Positions 1 to 8,665 are shown, numbered from the stretch's first letter. The stretch: DNA of 64,000 bases from Entomomonas sp945283395 (GCA_946480835.1 CAMLLC010000001.1:372001-436000); one strand, 5' to 3'. Program-made: numbers and translations. Notes: a model not told the origin generated them from the letters alone.

Positions 1-372
1 AACACTTCCCCTACAGAGCACTAGCATAATGCTTAACTAGCCAATAAAAACATACTAACTATAACATAAACTGTTCAACCAAGAAGTTACTTTAATTCAT
101 CTATTATTGTTAAGTTAGCTATCTTTATCTCTTATGCTAACTTTCCAATTAAATACTTTTATAGTTAGATGGTACGATCACTATTGTAAACTAACTTATT
201 AATGCATAACCTATCTTTTAAAATAGTCTTTTAGCTGCTAGCTATTAATCACTAAAAAAATAAGACTGAACGCCCAAACAAATAACCAAACTTACCCTTT
301 GCGCAAATCTCCTAGCAGACTATAATATCCCCTCTTAAACCATGATCTTATTAATGACTAAAGAGACAAGCC
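1..372. other. AT-rich intergenic region
   Basis: No coding region, RNA gene or repeat element is recognisable in this stretch, which precedes the DUF2846 lipoprotein gene. It is rich in short TAGC/GCTA/CTAG strings, like the other gaps of this window. The promoter of the downstream gene should lie in its last 100 bases, but no strong -35/-10 pair stands out. Confidence 0.5.
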
Positions 373-858
373 ATGCGTTTTATAGCCATCATCGTTACGG
401 TTCTGCTTTTAACAGGTTGCTACCCAGGTGTTACTACCCAACAAATGATAAAAGATACTGAGGGTTATCAACTACCTATCAAAGCACCAACCGATCAAGG
501 ACTTATCTACGTGGTAAGACCTAGTTCTCTTTACGGTATTTTCAAATACAACATCTACTTAGATGGTAGGGAAGACAATGCTTGGATAGGCTACAATAGA
601 GGCTATCAATATGTTTACTTCATAGTCAAACCCGGTACTCACACCCTCGCTTCGCAAGCAGAAAATTGGGATGAAATTACCTTCGATATCCACTCAGGTC
701 AAGTCATCTACTTTATACAAGAAGCCTCTTGGGGAGTTTTATTTGGGCAACATGAGCTAAAAAAACTTAACCGTGTAGAAGGTAAATACTATATTAAACA
801 TGCCAATTTAGGAACTATACTAAAAACAACGCCTACTACCCCCAAACAACCCAATTAA
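373..858 (+). CDS. DUF2846-type outer-membrane/periplasmic lipoprotein
   Basis: A 161-residue lipoprotein of unknown function. The N-terminus is a short charged stretch and a hydrophobic core ending in the lipobox LTGC, so lipidation is expected at Cys16. Residues 40-140 resemble the DUF2846 family: a GLIYVVRP strand followed by alternating hydrophobic strands, a cluster of aromatic residues, and a conserved-looking V-x-P-G-x-H turn (VKPGTHTL). The lipobox is seen directly. The family call is by recognition, and the role of DUF2846 proteins is not established. The gene stands alone and is closed by a strong hairpin terminator just downstream. The mature N-terminus lacks Asp at +2, so outer-membrane retention is plausible. 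Confidence 0.7.
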   Translation: MRFIAIIVTVLLLTGCYPGVTTQQMIKDTEGYQLPIKAPTDQGLIYVVRPSSLYGIFKYNIYLDGREDNAWIGYNRGYQYVYFIVKPGTHTLASQAENWDEITFDIHSGQVIYFIQEASWGVLFGQHELKKLNRVEGKYYIKHANLGTILKTTPTTPKQPN

Positions 859-865
859 TCTTACA

Positions 866-905
866 ACTGCTCTTAACTCCTATGACTAGTTAGGAGCAGT
901 TTTTT
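866..905 (+). terminator. Rho-independent terminator after the DUF2846 lipoprotein
   Basis: A 13-bp stem (866-878 with 888-900, one G-T wobble) encloses a 9-base loop and is followed directly by a run of T. It lies 8 bases after the stop codon of the lipoprotein gene. Confidence 0.85.
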
Positions 906-1045
906 AACTTTGCCTTATACTCCCTACAGCAAACCAATACAACTCACTTGATAATTCAATACTTTTCCCCAAGAAACTATTTCTAACACTTATTATTTAG
1001 CTTATAATATTTCCAGTTTACAAATTACGCAAAGGATCTACTAGC

Positions 1046-2302
1046 TTGCGCTTCACTCATCACTACAACTGGTACTTTGGTTGGAATATAGTCGCTGTTG
1101 CCACCTTACTAACCACCCTCACGGTAGGCATGAGGATGGGCATTGGCTCTTTTTTCCTACCTCTACTAAAGGATCTAAAATTTACTCCTAGCTCACTTTC
1201 TACTGTGATAGCCATAGGAATGATTTGCTATGGCATAGCCATGCCACTTGCAGGTTATCTAGTTAACAAACTAGGAACTAAATTTGTGCTTCTACTAGGT
1301 ACAAGCATTATATTACTGTCCTCTATCTGGACTATCTATGCAACTAAGCTGATCGTCTTCATGCTGGCATTTGGTGTTACCCTCTCCATTGGCTTAGCTT
1401 TTACCAGCTCTATTACCTTTACCCCTATTCTCAGCCGCTGGTTTACTCGTCAACGAGGCATGGCATTGTTTTTTCTTTCTGCTGGCTCAATGGCGGGTAT
1501 TGCTATTATGACACCACTTTTCAATTACACTATTGCACAACTTGGCTGGCGCCAGACCCTGCTAGGTTATGCATTACTTTTTACCCTAATAGCTGTCCCA
1601 AGTACATTACTTACCATTAACGATCAAGCCCCAGCTCATAGCGATCTACTCCCACCCAACAATGCGACTCCTTCTGCTAGTACAGCAATACCAGCTCCTG
1701 ACGCATTACAAACTAACTACCAGAATTTAAGACAAGTCTTTGCCAGCCTTGCTTTTTGGCAAATCTGCTTAGGCCTGTTTGCTTGCGGTTTTAGCATGAA
1801 CCTGTTAGGTGTTCATGGCGTACCCATGTTGATAGACCATCACTTTACTTCCACTGCTAGCTCTTTTGGTATAGGACTTATTGGCCTCGTTGCTATTTTT
1901 AGTAGCTTAATGCTTGGCCGCCTAGCAGACAAAGTAGCAAAGCAGACCCTCTTAGCCCTCATCTACTTTGTCAGAGGTATTGGCTTTTTTGCCCTTGTGA
2001 CAGTTATTGCCCCTTGGCAGCTTTATCTAGTAGCCATCATAGGCGGGCTTGTTTGGTCTGGTAGCGTTGCCCTATCTTCCGCTATCCTTGCTGATATATA
2101 TGGCCCCAAACTGGTAGGTATTTTATTTGGCTGGGCATTTTTGGGTCATCAAATAGGTGCTACGTTAAGTTCATGGCTCGGTGGTTGGGCTTACGAACAC
2201 TACCATAGCCATTGGTTTGCCTTTGCTAGCGCAACTATCTTATTACTGTTAGCTGCAGTTATTTCATTTTTTATCACTCCCTCCCCCTGTCAATCGCCAT
2301 AA
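1046..2302 (+). CDS. Major facilitator superfamily transporter
   Basis: A 418-residue inner-membrane permease with about 12 hydrophobic segments in two bundles of six, separated by a polar linker near residues 195-228. The motif after TM2 (GYLVNKLGTKF) fits the MFS loop 2-3 motif G-x-L-x-D/N-x-x-G-x-K/R. The overall pattern recalls the oxalate/formate antiporter-like and monocarboxylate-type MFS branch, but the substrate cannot be read from the sequence. The start is a TTG at 1046, supported by an AAAGGA Shine-Dalgarno at 1031-1036 with 9-base spacing. No ATG in the first residues would be better placed. The gene has its own promoter region and no obvious partner, so it is probably monocistronic. 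Confidence 0.85.
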   Translation: MRFTHHYNWYFGWNIVAVATLLTTLTVGMRMGIGSFFLPLLKDLKFTPSSLSTVIAIGMICYGIAMPLAGYLVNKLGTKFVLLLGTSIILLSSIWTIYATKLIVFMLAFGVTLSIGLAFTSSITFTPILSRWFTRQRGMALFFLSAGSMAGIAIMTPLFNYTIAQLGWRQTLLGYALLFTLIAVPSTLLTINDQAPAHSDLLPPNNATPSASTAIPAPDALQTNYQNLRQVFASLAFWQICLGLFACGFSMNLLGVHGVPMLIDHHFTSTASSFGIGLIGLVAIFSSLMLGRLADKVAKQTLLALIYFVRGIGFFALVTVIAPWQLYLVAIIGGLVWSGSVALSSAILADIYGPKLVGILFGWAFLGHQIGATLSSWLGGWAYEHYHSHWFAFASATILLLLAAVISFFITPSPCQSP

Positions 2303-2791
2303 GCCTATAAATACTTAAAACAGGGCATTACACGCTTATTTAGTTAATTTATGAAATAGTTAAGCCTAGCCTCTTAATAAAAGATAGAATATGAATAGCT
2401 TACTATATAGCGCGGTTGCTTCTTACGATACTTCGCCAAGATAGGCTATGCCCCCAATAAACATATAGCACAAATAGAGCTAGCATTAGGGTTAGTAGAC
2501 TGCAATCTTTTCAAGCAGCTTTCTGCAATTCAGAGCCATTTTGTAGAAGTTACTATTTATTTCCTGCTATATCATCTGCAATATTATTATCCCTAGCAAA
2601 GTTGTAAGTTACCTCTAGCTTGCTAGTGAGTGTAATGGAACGACATAGCTAAGATATTTTGCAACTCATTAACCAACTGACTAAGGCTAATAAGTAAACT
2701 AGCTACCTGCCACTTAAATTTTTTAAACATTTATATATTAACTATCTCTATTTAACAGAAATCATCTAGTGTGCAAAAAACTTCAAGGAGG

Positions 2792-2807
2792 GTGCAATAA
2801 TTAGCAC
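2792..2807. promoter_or_regulatory. Inverted GTGC/GCAC site, possible activator site upstream of hcp
   Basis: An inverted repeat GTGC-N8-GCAC centred about 130 bases before the predicted sigma-54 start site of hcp; a further GTGCAA lies at 2771. The distance is in the range typical of enhancer sites for sigma-54 activators. No specific activator consensus is matched, so the assignment is speculative. Confidence 0.3.
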
Positions 2808-2903
2808 AACCAGAGGAGCTATATTTTCTATATACACCCCATAGATTTTATAAATTAATAAAAAATTATTTATTATCAATATATTATGAAAAATATTTAA
2901 AAT

Positions 2904-2921
2904 TTGGCACAAGTCATGCTT
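2904..2921 (+). promoter_or_regulatory. Sigma-54 (RpoN) -24/-12 promoter for hcp
   Basis: The string TTGGCACAAGTCATGCTT matches the RpoN consensus TTGGCACG-N4-TTGCW with two mismatches. The invariant GG (2906-2907) and GC (2918-2919) have exactly the required spacing. A start site near 2931 would give a leader of about 60 bases ending in the AAGGAG Shine-Dalgarno of hcp. Control of type VI hcp genes by RpoN with a dedicated activator is known in Vibrio and Pseudomonas. Confidence 0.65.
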
Positions 2922-2991
2922 ACTAGATAAATGCAAATCAATTAAACAAAAATTTTTATTTTGAATAATTTTACTTAAGGAGCACTATATT

Positions 2992-3510
2992 ATGCCTACT
3001 CCCGGCTATTTAACTATCGAAGGCGAAAGACAAGGTCTTATAACAGCAGGTACTTTTACTTCTGAATCTGTTGGTAATATCTATCAAGAAGGTCATGAAG
3101 ATCAAATTTTAGTACAAGCTTACCAACATGAATTAATTATTCCTCGCGATCCTCAATCAGGTCAACCAAGTGGGCAACGTGTACATAAGCCATTTCAAAT
3201 TACCAAAGTAGTTGATAAAGCGTCACCTCTTATTATGCAAGCTTTATCAAGTGGTGAAAAAATGACTAAGTGTGAGCTTAAACTCTATAGAACATCTGCT
3301 GAAGGTAAACAAGAGCATTATTATACCATCACTTTAGAAGATGCTATTATTGTTGATGCTAAATCTTATATGTATAACTGCCAAGATCCAGCTATGTCAC
3401 ATTTTACGCATTTAGAAGATATTTATTTTAGCTATCGTAAGATTACATGGACACACGAAGTATCCGGTACTTCAGGTTCTGATGACTGGAGAACTCCTGT
3501 ATCAGCCTAA
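2992..3510 (+). CDS. hcp: Type VI secretion tube protein Hcp (orphan)
   Basis: Hcp forms hexameric rings that stack into the inner tube of the type VI secretion system; it is expelled on firing and carries effectors. At 172 residues with an MPTPGYLTIEG N-terminus, the GQRVHKPFQITK motif, RTSAEGKQEHYY and a GTSGSDDWRTPV tail, it closely resembles the Hcp type of the P. aeruginosa H2 system. AAGGAG at 2977-2982 sets the start 9 bases downstream. No vgrG, effector, immunity or structural T6SS gene lies beside it; the neighbours are an MFS permease and a Sel1 protein on the other strand. A complete T6SS elsewhere in the genome would therefore be needed. It appears to be controlled by the sigma-54-like promoter just upstream. 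Confidence 0.95.
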   Translation: MPTPGYLTIEGERQGLITAGTFTSESVGNIYQEGHEDQILVQAYQHELIIPRDPQSGQPSGQRVHKPFQITKVVDKASPLIMQALSSGEKMTKCELKLYRTSAEGKQEHYYTITLEDAIIVDAKSYMYNCQDPAMSHFTHLEDIYFSYRKITWTHEVSGTSGSDDWRTPVSA

Positions 3511-3879
3511 TTTTGAGTTAAGAATTAAGGTATGTCTCACAAGGCATACCTTTAGTTTATTAATTAATAACCTAATCAATGCCCACCAATTATATAAGCT
3601 GTAAAAATTTAGTTTAATTACCAATAAATTGGTCATAAAAAAACTAGCATACCTACTAAACTATTACCGCAAGCAGTATAACAAAGTTAAACCAGCTTAC
3701 TTTAGCTATTTTCTAATTGTTATATATTAATTTACAAGCCCTGTCCCTAGAAGAAATTAAATATCCTTAGTTTTAAGCAATCAGTTGCTTTAATATCTAA
3801 GCTCAACTATCAGATGCTATGAGTAATCCAGCCACAACTAAAGAAATCTAGTACGACTCACTCATAGTCAAACCAACAT
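3511..3879. other. Intergenic region after hcp
   Basis: Apart from the hairpin at 3527-3554, no feature is recognised. The two flanking genes converge here. Confidence 0.5.
3527..3560 (+). terminator. Probable terminator of hcp
   Basis: An 8-bp perfect stem (3527-3534 with 3545-3552) with a 10-base loop follows hcp by 16 bases; the tail TTTAGTTTAT is moderately T-rich. Confidence 0.6.
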
Positions 3880-4533
3880 TTACTTTTGTGATGGCTGAAG
3901 GATAGCTTGGCTAAGTTGTAATTTAATAAGCAACTCATGAGCCTCTTTATTACCTTGTTTAGCAGCTTTTTGTAGTAAATCTACTGCTTTATTACGGTCC
4001 TTTTCTATTCCATCAATACCAGCCAAATAAAGAATAGCTAAATAGTATTGAGCAGGATCATATCCCTGTGCTGCTGCTTTTTCATACCATATTAAAGCTT
4101 GTGATTCGCTCTCTTGCAGGCCACCTTTACCTTCTGTATACATTCTACCTAATAGATACTGTCCTTTTGCATCGCCCTGCTCTGCCGCTTTTTGAAACCA
4201 AAAAACGGCCTGATTATCATCCCTCATACCAGCTAAACCATAATAATAAATTTGCCCTAAATCAACTTGAGCAGGCGCATAACCCAAATTGGCTGCCTCA
4301 GTGAATAAATCCACTATTGTCTGTGGGTTTGATCCATCATCTTGACTTTGGCTAGCTGATTGCAAAGCTTGCTTATATAAGGTTCTGGCTCTATCTAAAT
4401 CACTGTTTCGGCCAGTTGCGGCTGTTTCTTCCGCTACCGCAGGCATAATTTGGAACATAGTAGCAGTTAATAACCCCATACAAAGTAAAGTTACTCTTAA
4501 CCATGATGGTGAATAAACAACCTGCTTATTCAT
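3880..4533 (-). CDS. Secreted Sel1-repeat (SLR/TPR-like) protein
   Basis: A 217-residue protein with an N-terminal hydrophobic segment (about 14-34) ending in AVAEE, consistent with a signal peptide and periplasmic location. Residues about 72-205 hold four Sel1-like repeats, recognised by recurring A-x-x-x-G-x-x-x-A-Q-x-x-L-G-x-x-Y-x-x-G and A-x-x-W-F/Y-x-K-A-A-x-Q-G patterns. Sel1 repeats form alpha-alpha superhelices for protein-protein contacts, so a scaffold or adaptor role is likely; the partner is unknown. It is transcribed toward hcp from its own promoter region. It has no catalytic motif. Residues 40-70 are a low-complexity Ser/Gln linker. Confidence 0.85.
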   Translation of the reverse strand: MNKQVVYSPSWLRVTLLCMGLLTATMFQIMPAVAEETAATGRNSDLDRARTLYKQALQSASQSQDDGSNPQTIVDLFTEAANLGYAPAQVDLGQIYYYGLAGMRDDNQAVFWFQKAAEQGDAKGQYLLGRMYTEGKGGLQESESQALIWYEKAAAQGYDPAQYYLAILYLAGIDGIEKDRNKAVDLLQKAAKQGNKEAHELLIKLQLSQAILQPSQK

Positions 4534-4822
4534 AGAAAGTATATCCTTTAGTAACTAAGACGAAGGTTGTAATTTTACCCCTTTTTTCATTAGTATAATT
4601 AAGCTTTTTAAATCAATATATTTCTTGCCCCCAGCGTATTTATTTTTTGCTTGAGGGTGGAAATAAACTTAATATTAGCAGATCACCTAGCCATTTTTTT
4701 GGATAACAGCATTACTCAACATTGGTTAACTTTAAGAAAGTACATTGGCTCATAAGTGTCATAATACTTTTGGTCAATAATGGCTAGTTAACCTCTCAAC
4801 AAATAATAACTAACTTATTGAT

Positions 4823-5605
4823 TTAGTGTGATGTCCAGCCTCCATCTACTGGGATCATAGCACCTGTAATAGATTTAGCAGCATCACTACATAGAAAACA
4901 AGCCACTCCTGCTATTTCTTCGATAGTTACAAACTCTTTAGTAGGCTGTTCACTTAATAAGATGTTCTTAATGACCTCCTCACGAGTCATATGATGCACT
5001 TTCATTTGATCGGGAATTTGTCCTTCTACAAGAGGCGTTAATACATATCCCGGGCAAATCGCATTGGCAGTAACCCCGAACTCAGCAGTTTCGAGTGCCA
5101 CAGCTTTAGTAAGCCCAGCTATACCATGCTTAGCAGCTACATAAGCAGACTTAAAAGGCGAAGCTATGAGCGCATGAGCAGAAGCTATATTAATAATCCG
5201 CCCCCATCTATTACATTTCATAAGGGGTAATGCTGCTTTAATGGTATGAAAACTAGCAGTTAAATTAATGGCAATAATAGCATCCCATTTTTCTTTGGGA
5301 AACTCCTCTATAGCGGCTACATGCTGAATACCCGCATTATTAACTAAAATATCTAAACTACCCATGGTGTGATGAGTTTCTTCTATCATGTGGCTAATTT
5401 CCTCAGCTTTAGTCAAATCAGCCCCTATAAAAACTACTTTAACCTTATATTTTTGTGCTAGATATTTTACTAGCGCTGTAATTTCATCTGCTGCTGCAAA
5501 ACCATTAAGTACTAAATTAGCACCTTGTGCTGCTAGACTTTCAGCTATTCCTTTACCTATTCCACTGGTAGAACCTGTTACTAGGGCTACTTTATTGGTA
5601 AGCAT
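4823..5605 (-). CDS. hbdH: 3-hydroxybutyrate dehydrogenase (short-chain dehydrogenase)
   Basis: NAD-dependent SDR enzyme interconverting D-3-hydroxybutyrate and acetoacetate, in ketone body or PHB-derived metabolism. In the 260-residue form the cofactor motif TGSTSGIG is at about 10-17, NNAG follows strand 4, and the triad residues are near Ser142, Tyr155 and Lys159 (SAYVAAKHG). The sequence ILVNNAGIQH plus the Q/H-rich C-terminal half resembles BdhA-type enzymes more than FabG. A longer reading from a TTG at 5632 is possible, but the ATG at 5605 has GAGGT nine bases upstream and begins the usual family N-terminus. No CoA-transferase or acetoacetate gene is adjacent. Substrate assignment is by family similarity only. 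Confidence 0.8.
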   Translation of the reverse strand: MLTNKVALVTGSTSGIGKGIAESLAAQGANLVLNGFAAADEITALVKYLAQKYKVKVVFIGADLTKAEEISHMIEETHHTMGSLDILVNNAGIQHVAAIEEFPKEKWDAIIAINLTASFHTIKAALPLMKCNRWGRIINIASAHALIASPFKSAYVAAKHGIAGLTKAVALETAEFGVTANAICPGYVLTPLVEGQIPDQMKVHHMTREEVIKNILLSEQPTKEFVTIEEIAGVACFLCSDAAKSITGAMIPVDGGWTSH

Positions 5606-6259
5606 GCTCTTTACCTCTATGGTGTTTATCAATGTTAATTACCCTACCCTTTAACAAAGGTTTAACCTAGTTTTCTAGTTGTTAAAATACAATAGATAGG
5701 TTGCGACTTATTAAAGTTCATAAAATACTTTAAGCTACTGAGAGAATGCTAGTTATTCTAGATAAAGCCATGCTATAGATAATATCTCTATGGCTCTTTG
5801 CATAAAATGCAATTCCAAGCCACCTAGCCACTGATAACACTCGCTAGAACTAATCTTATTTTAATACTTATGCTAGGTTAGTTAGGAAGCAATTTTTTAT
5901 TAGTATTTACTGAACTAGTTTCCCTATTATAGGGCATTCTGGCCTAGCCGATGTCTAGCTTATTGGGTTAACCATTATGTTAAGCTAATTAATAGTGCAA
6001 GACTAAGCACTACTAGCAGCCTGCTGGGGCCATAACGCGACTTAGCCAACACTAATCATTTATCACATTTATATACTAAATTACTAGATATTTAATGTAA
6101 AATTTATTTTAAAATATTTCTAGAAATTAACAAAAAGGCGGTATATATCACTCTATTTATATTATAAGCTACATTGTTTTTTAGAAGTTGATATCAACCC
6201 TATGGTTGTAGAGTAACAATTACGTTTGCCCCACCCAATGAACATAGGGAATATTTAAC
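5606..6259. other. Long intergenic region rich in CTAG
   Basis: No gene recognised in about 650 bases. The tetranucleotide CTAG occurs about thirteen times between 5633 and 6130 by hand count, far above the one or two expected from base composition. Several weak inverted repeats are present (for example AAGCCAT...ATGGCTC near 5766-5800). Confidence 0.5.
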
Positions 6260-6415
6260 ATGAAATATAGATTAGCGTTAACTCTAATAACGGCTCTTTG
6301 CCTATTGGCAATTTCTAGCTACTCACTAGCACTAAATGGTGACCTATCTGATCCCTTAAAGGTATATATCATTAACCCATCAGTAATCATCACAAATAAT
6401 GATATTTTTCATTAA
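6260..6415 (+). CDS. Small secreted peptide, 51 residues, unknown
   Basis: A short reading frame from ATG 6260 to TAA 6413-6415, preceded by AGGGA with 9-base spacing. The product starts MKYRLALTLITALCLLAISS and has a convincing signal peptide with a likely cleavage site at SLALN. Only about 27 residues remain after cleavage, ending NNDIFH. It could be a genuine small exported peptide or the surviving 5' end of a larger secreted protein whose remainder has decayed; no continuation was found in the other two forward frames. I do not recognise a family. Confidence 0.4.
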   Translation: MKYRLALTLITALCLLAISSYSLALNGDLSDPLKVYIINPSVIITNNDIFH

Positions 6416-6730
6416 CAAATGCGATGGGCTTATCAAATAGAATTTACTAACTCCAATCTAAGGTAATTAAGGCTTAAATAGGCAGTTTAAATAAAATTTT
6501 AAATTAGGCAATTTGCAGGCGTTAGAAAAGAACTTTAATCTTGGCTTAAAGTTACCAACACGGAGATCATCAAATAAACATTGTTGTTAATGCTTATTGT
6601 TGTTTAATTAATAATGCAAATAATTTACGGCCAAGCTACTAGTAGTTGTTGCTGATCTCAAAAAGAATTTAGTTATTAACAAAAATAAAGCCCCCTTCTC
6701 TTAAGAAGGGGGCTTTGCTGTCACTGCAAC
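6416..6730. other. Intergenic region 3' of aceF
   Basis: Nothing coding is seen. The last 50 bases carry the aceF terminator. Confidence 0.5.
6681..6716 (-). terminator. Rho-independent terminator of aceEF
   Basis: A 13-bp perfect stem (6687-6699 with 6704-6716) with five G-C pairs in a row and a 4-base loop. On the minus strand it is followed by TTTATTTTT. It lies 14 bases past the aceF stop codon. Confidence 0.9.
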
Positions 6731-8665
6731 TTACAATAACATAGAGCGAATATCAGCTAACACACTCGCTAAGCGTTTTGCAAATTGGGCTGCTGCTGCG
6801 CCATTAATGACCCTATGATCATAAGATAATGATAAAGGAAGCATTAACCGAGGTTGGAACGCTTTACCATCCCAGACCGGTTGAATACTCGCCTTAGTCA
6901 CTCCTAAGATAGCCACTTCAGGGGCAGCTACTAGAGGCGTAAAACCGGTACCACCAATATGACCAAGACTAGAAATAGTAAAACAACTACCTTGCATATC
7001 CAAAGGTTTAAGTTTCTTATCACGAGCTTTAGCAGCCAATTCAGCAGCCTCTTTAGCCAGCTCAAATAAGCCCTTTTTGTTCGCGTCACGTATAACGGGC
7101 ACTAGTAAACCATCAGGAGTATCTACCGCAAAACCAATATTTACATATTTCTTACGGATAAGTACTTTACCATTAGGGGCTAACGAGCTGTTAAAGTTTG
7201 GCATTTCTAACAATAACTGAGCACAAGCTTTAATTAAGAAAGGTAATAAGGTTAATTTAGTTCCTTTCTTTTCAGCTAATGCTTTTTGCGCCACTCTGAA
7301 GGCTTCTAACTCAGTAATATCCGAGAGATCATGCTGAGTTACTTGCGGCACATTTAGCCAACCTCTATGTAAATTTACCGCAGCAATCTGTTGCAAACGG
7401 GTCATAGGTACTTCTTCAATTTCCCCAAATTTAGCAAAATCTAATTCTGGGATAGGAGGAATACCAGCACCAACAGATACAGCCCCTGCTGCTTTTGGTT
7501 GTTGCAATAGCTGTTTAACATAAGTTTGGACGTCTTCTTTCATAATGCGTCCACGTGGCCCCGTTGCAGTTACTAAGCCTAAGTCCACTCCAAAGTCACG
7601 CGCTAACATCCGCACGGCTGGGCCAGCATGAACTTTTTTACCACTACCAACAGCTTCTATTGTAGCCATAACTGGCGCAGTAGTAGCTATGGCTGCTGGT
7701 TTAGCTGATGGGGCATGCGCTGTTGGAGCCATTTGCTGGGTAGTAGAAGCTGGAGCTATCGGCTGAGCTGTCTCGCCATCCACTTGTAACTCAATCATAG
7801 GCTTACCTTCTGATAAGGTATCACCCATTTTAAACAATATCTTCTTCACAATACCCGCTTTAGGAGTAGGCACTTCCATACTAGCTTTAGAGGATTCAAG
7901 GGTCATGATACTTTGTTCAGCTTGTACATGATCGCCTTCTTTCACCAATATTTCTATAACCGCCCCTTCACCGCCTAAATCAGGCACATAAATAGTCTCT
8001 ATAGCTCCTTGACTAATTTTAGCTGCAGCTTGTTTAGCAGGCGTAGAAGTGGTTGTTTGTGGTTTTGCTTCAGTGTTAGGAGCGGCTGGTTCAGCGGCCA
8101 CAACATCCACCTGTAACTCAATCATAGGCTTACCTTCTGATAAGGTATCACCCATTTTAAATAATATCTTTTTAACAATACCCGCTTTAGGGGTAGGTAC
8201 TTCCATACTGGCTTTAGAAGATTCAAGGGTCATGATACTTTGTTCAGCTTCGACATGATCACCTTCTTTCACCAATATTTCTATAACTGCCCCTTCACCG
8301 CCTAAATCAGGGACATAGATAGTCTCTATAGCCCCTGAACCTGCTGCAGCTTTAGCTACTGTATTTTGCTTAGTGGTAGCAGGAGCTTCAGCTTTTGGTA
8401 CAGGCGCGCTCGCTTTAGGCTCAGCTTTAGCTGCATCATCAGCCTCAAGTTCAATCATAGGTTTACCTTCTGATAAAGTATCCCCCATTTTGAACAAAAT
8501 TTTCTTAATAATACCGGCTTTGGGAGTAGGTACTTCCATACTGGCTTTGGATGACTCAAGAGTCATGATACTTTGTTCAGCTTCGACATGATCGCCAACT
8601 TTTACCAATATCTCAATAACTTCGCCTTCACCACCTAAATCGGGAACGTAAATAGTCTCACTCAT
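6731..8665 (-). CDS. aceF: Pyruvate dehydrogenase E2, dihydrolipoamide acetyltransferase, three lipoyl domains
   Basis: E2 core of the pyruvate dehydrogenase complex; it transfers the acetyl group from the lipoyl arm to CoA. The 644 residues hold three lipoyl domains with modification lysines at Lys40, Lys151 and Lys260 (each in TLESSKASMEVP), joined by Ala/Pro/Thr-rich flexible linkers. A peripheral subunit-binding domain follows at about 345-385, then the catalytic acyltransferase domain at 418-644 with the active-site DHRVING at 616-622. E. coli AceF also has three lipoyl domains, while many Pseudomonas enzymes have two. The three modules are near-identical at the DNA level, especially the second and third. 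It lies 26 bases downstream of aceE, so co-transcription is nearly certain. The lpd (E3) gene is not in the window. Confidence 0.97.
   Translation of the reverse strand: MSETIYVPDLGGEGEVIEILVKVGDHVEAEQSIMTLESSKASMEVPTPKAGIIKKILFKMGDTLSEGKPMIELEADDAAKAEPKASAPVPKAEAPATTKQNTVAKAAAGSGAIETIYVPDLGGEGAVIEILVKEGDHVEAEQSIMTLESSKASMEVPTPKAGIVKKILFKMGDTLSEGKPMIELQVDVVAAEPAAPNTEAKPQTTTSTPAKQAAAKISQGAIETIYVPDLGGEGAVIEILVKEGDHVQAEQSIMTLESSKASMEVPTPKAGIVKKILFKMGDTLSEGKPMIELQVDGETAQPIAPASTTQQMAPTAHAPSAKPAAIATTAPVMATIEAVGSGKKVHAGPAVRMLARDFGVDLGLVTATGPRGRIMKEDVQTYVKQLLQQPKAAGAVSVGAGIPPIPELDFAKFGEIEEVPMTRLQQIAAVNLHRGWLNVPQVTQHDLSDITELEAFRVAQKALAEKKGTKLTLLPFLIKACAQLLLEMPNFNSSLAPNGKVLIRKKYVNIGFAVDTPDGLLVPVIRDANKKGLFELAKEAAELAAKARDKKLKPLDMQGSCFTISSLGHIGGTGFTPLVAAPEVAILGVTKASIQPVWDGKAFQPRLMLPLSLSYDHRVINGAAAAQFAKRLASVLADIRSMLL
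7775..8665 (-). repeat. Three direct repeats encoding the AceF lipoyl domains
   Basis: Three copies of about 220 bases each (roughly 7775-7995, 8105-8325 and 8440-8665) encode the lipoyl modules. Copies 2 and 3 share long identical strings, which suggests recent duplication or gene conversion. Confidence 0.8.

Larger units (their letters stand above)
2303..2991. other. Long AT-rich gap upstream of hcp
   Basis: About 690 bases without a gene. One frame stays open for roughly 56 codons around 2410-2590 but has no start codon, no Shine-Dalgarno and no family I recognise, so it may be decayed coding sequence. The last 230 bases form the control region of hcp: a candidate activator site (GTGC-N8-GCAC at 2792-2807) and a sigma-54-like promoter at 2904-2921. 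Confidence 0.5.

Noticed and set aside
2410..2590. Frame of about 56 codons open between stops upstream of hcp
   Set aside because: No start codon, no ribosome binding site, and no recognised family; recorded only as a possible relic.
8049..8591. Two similar plus-strand frames of 69 and 72 codons
   Set aside because: They are antisense copies of the repeated lipoyl-domain DNA of aceF.
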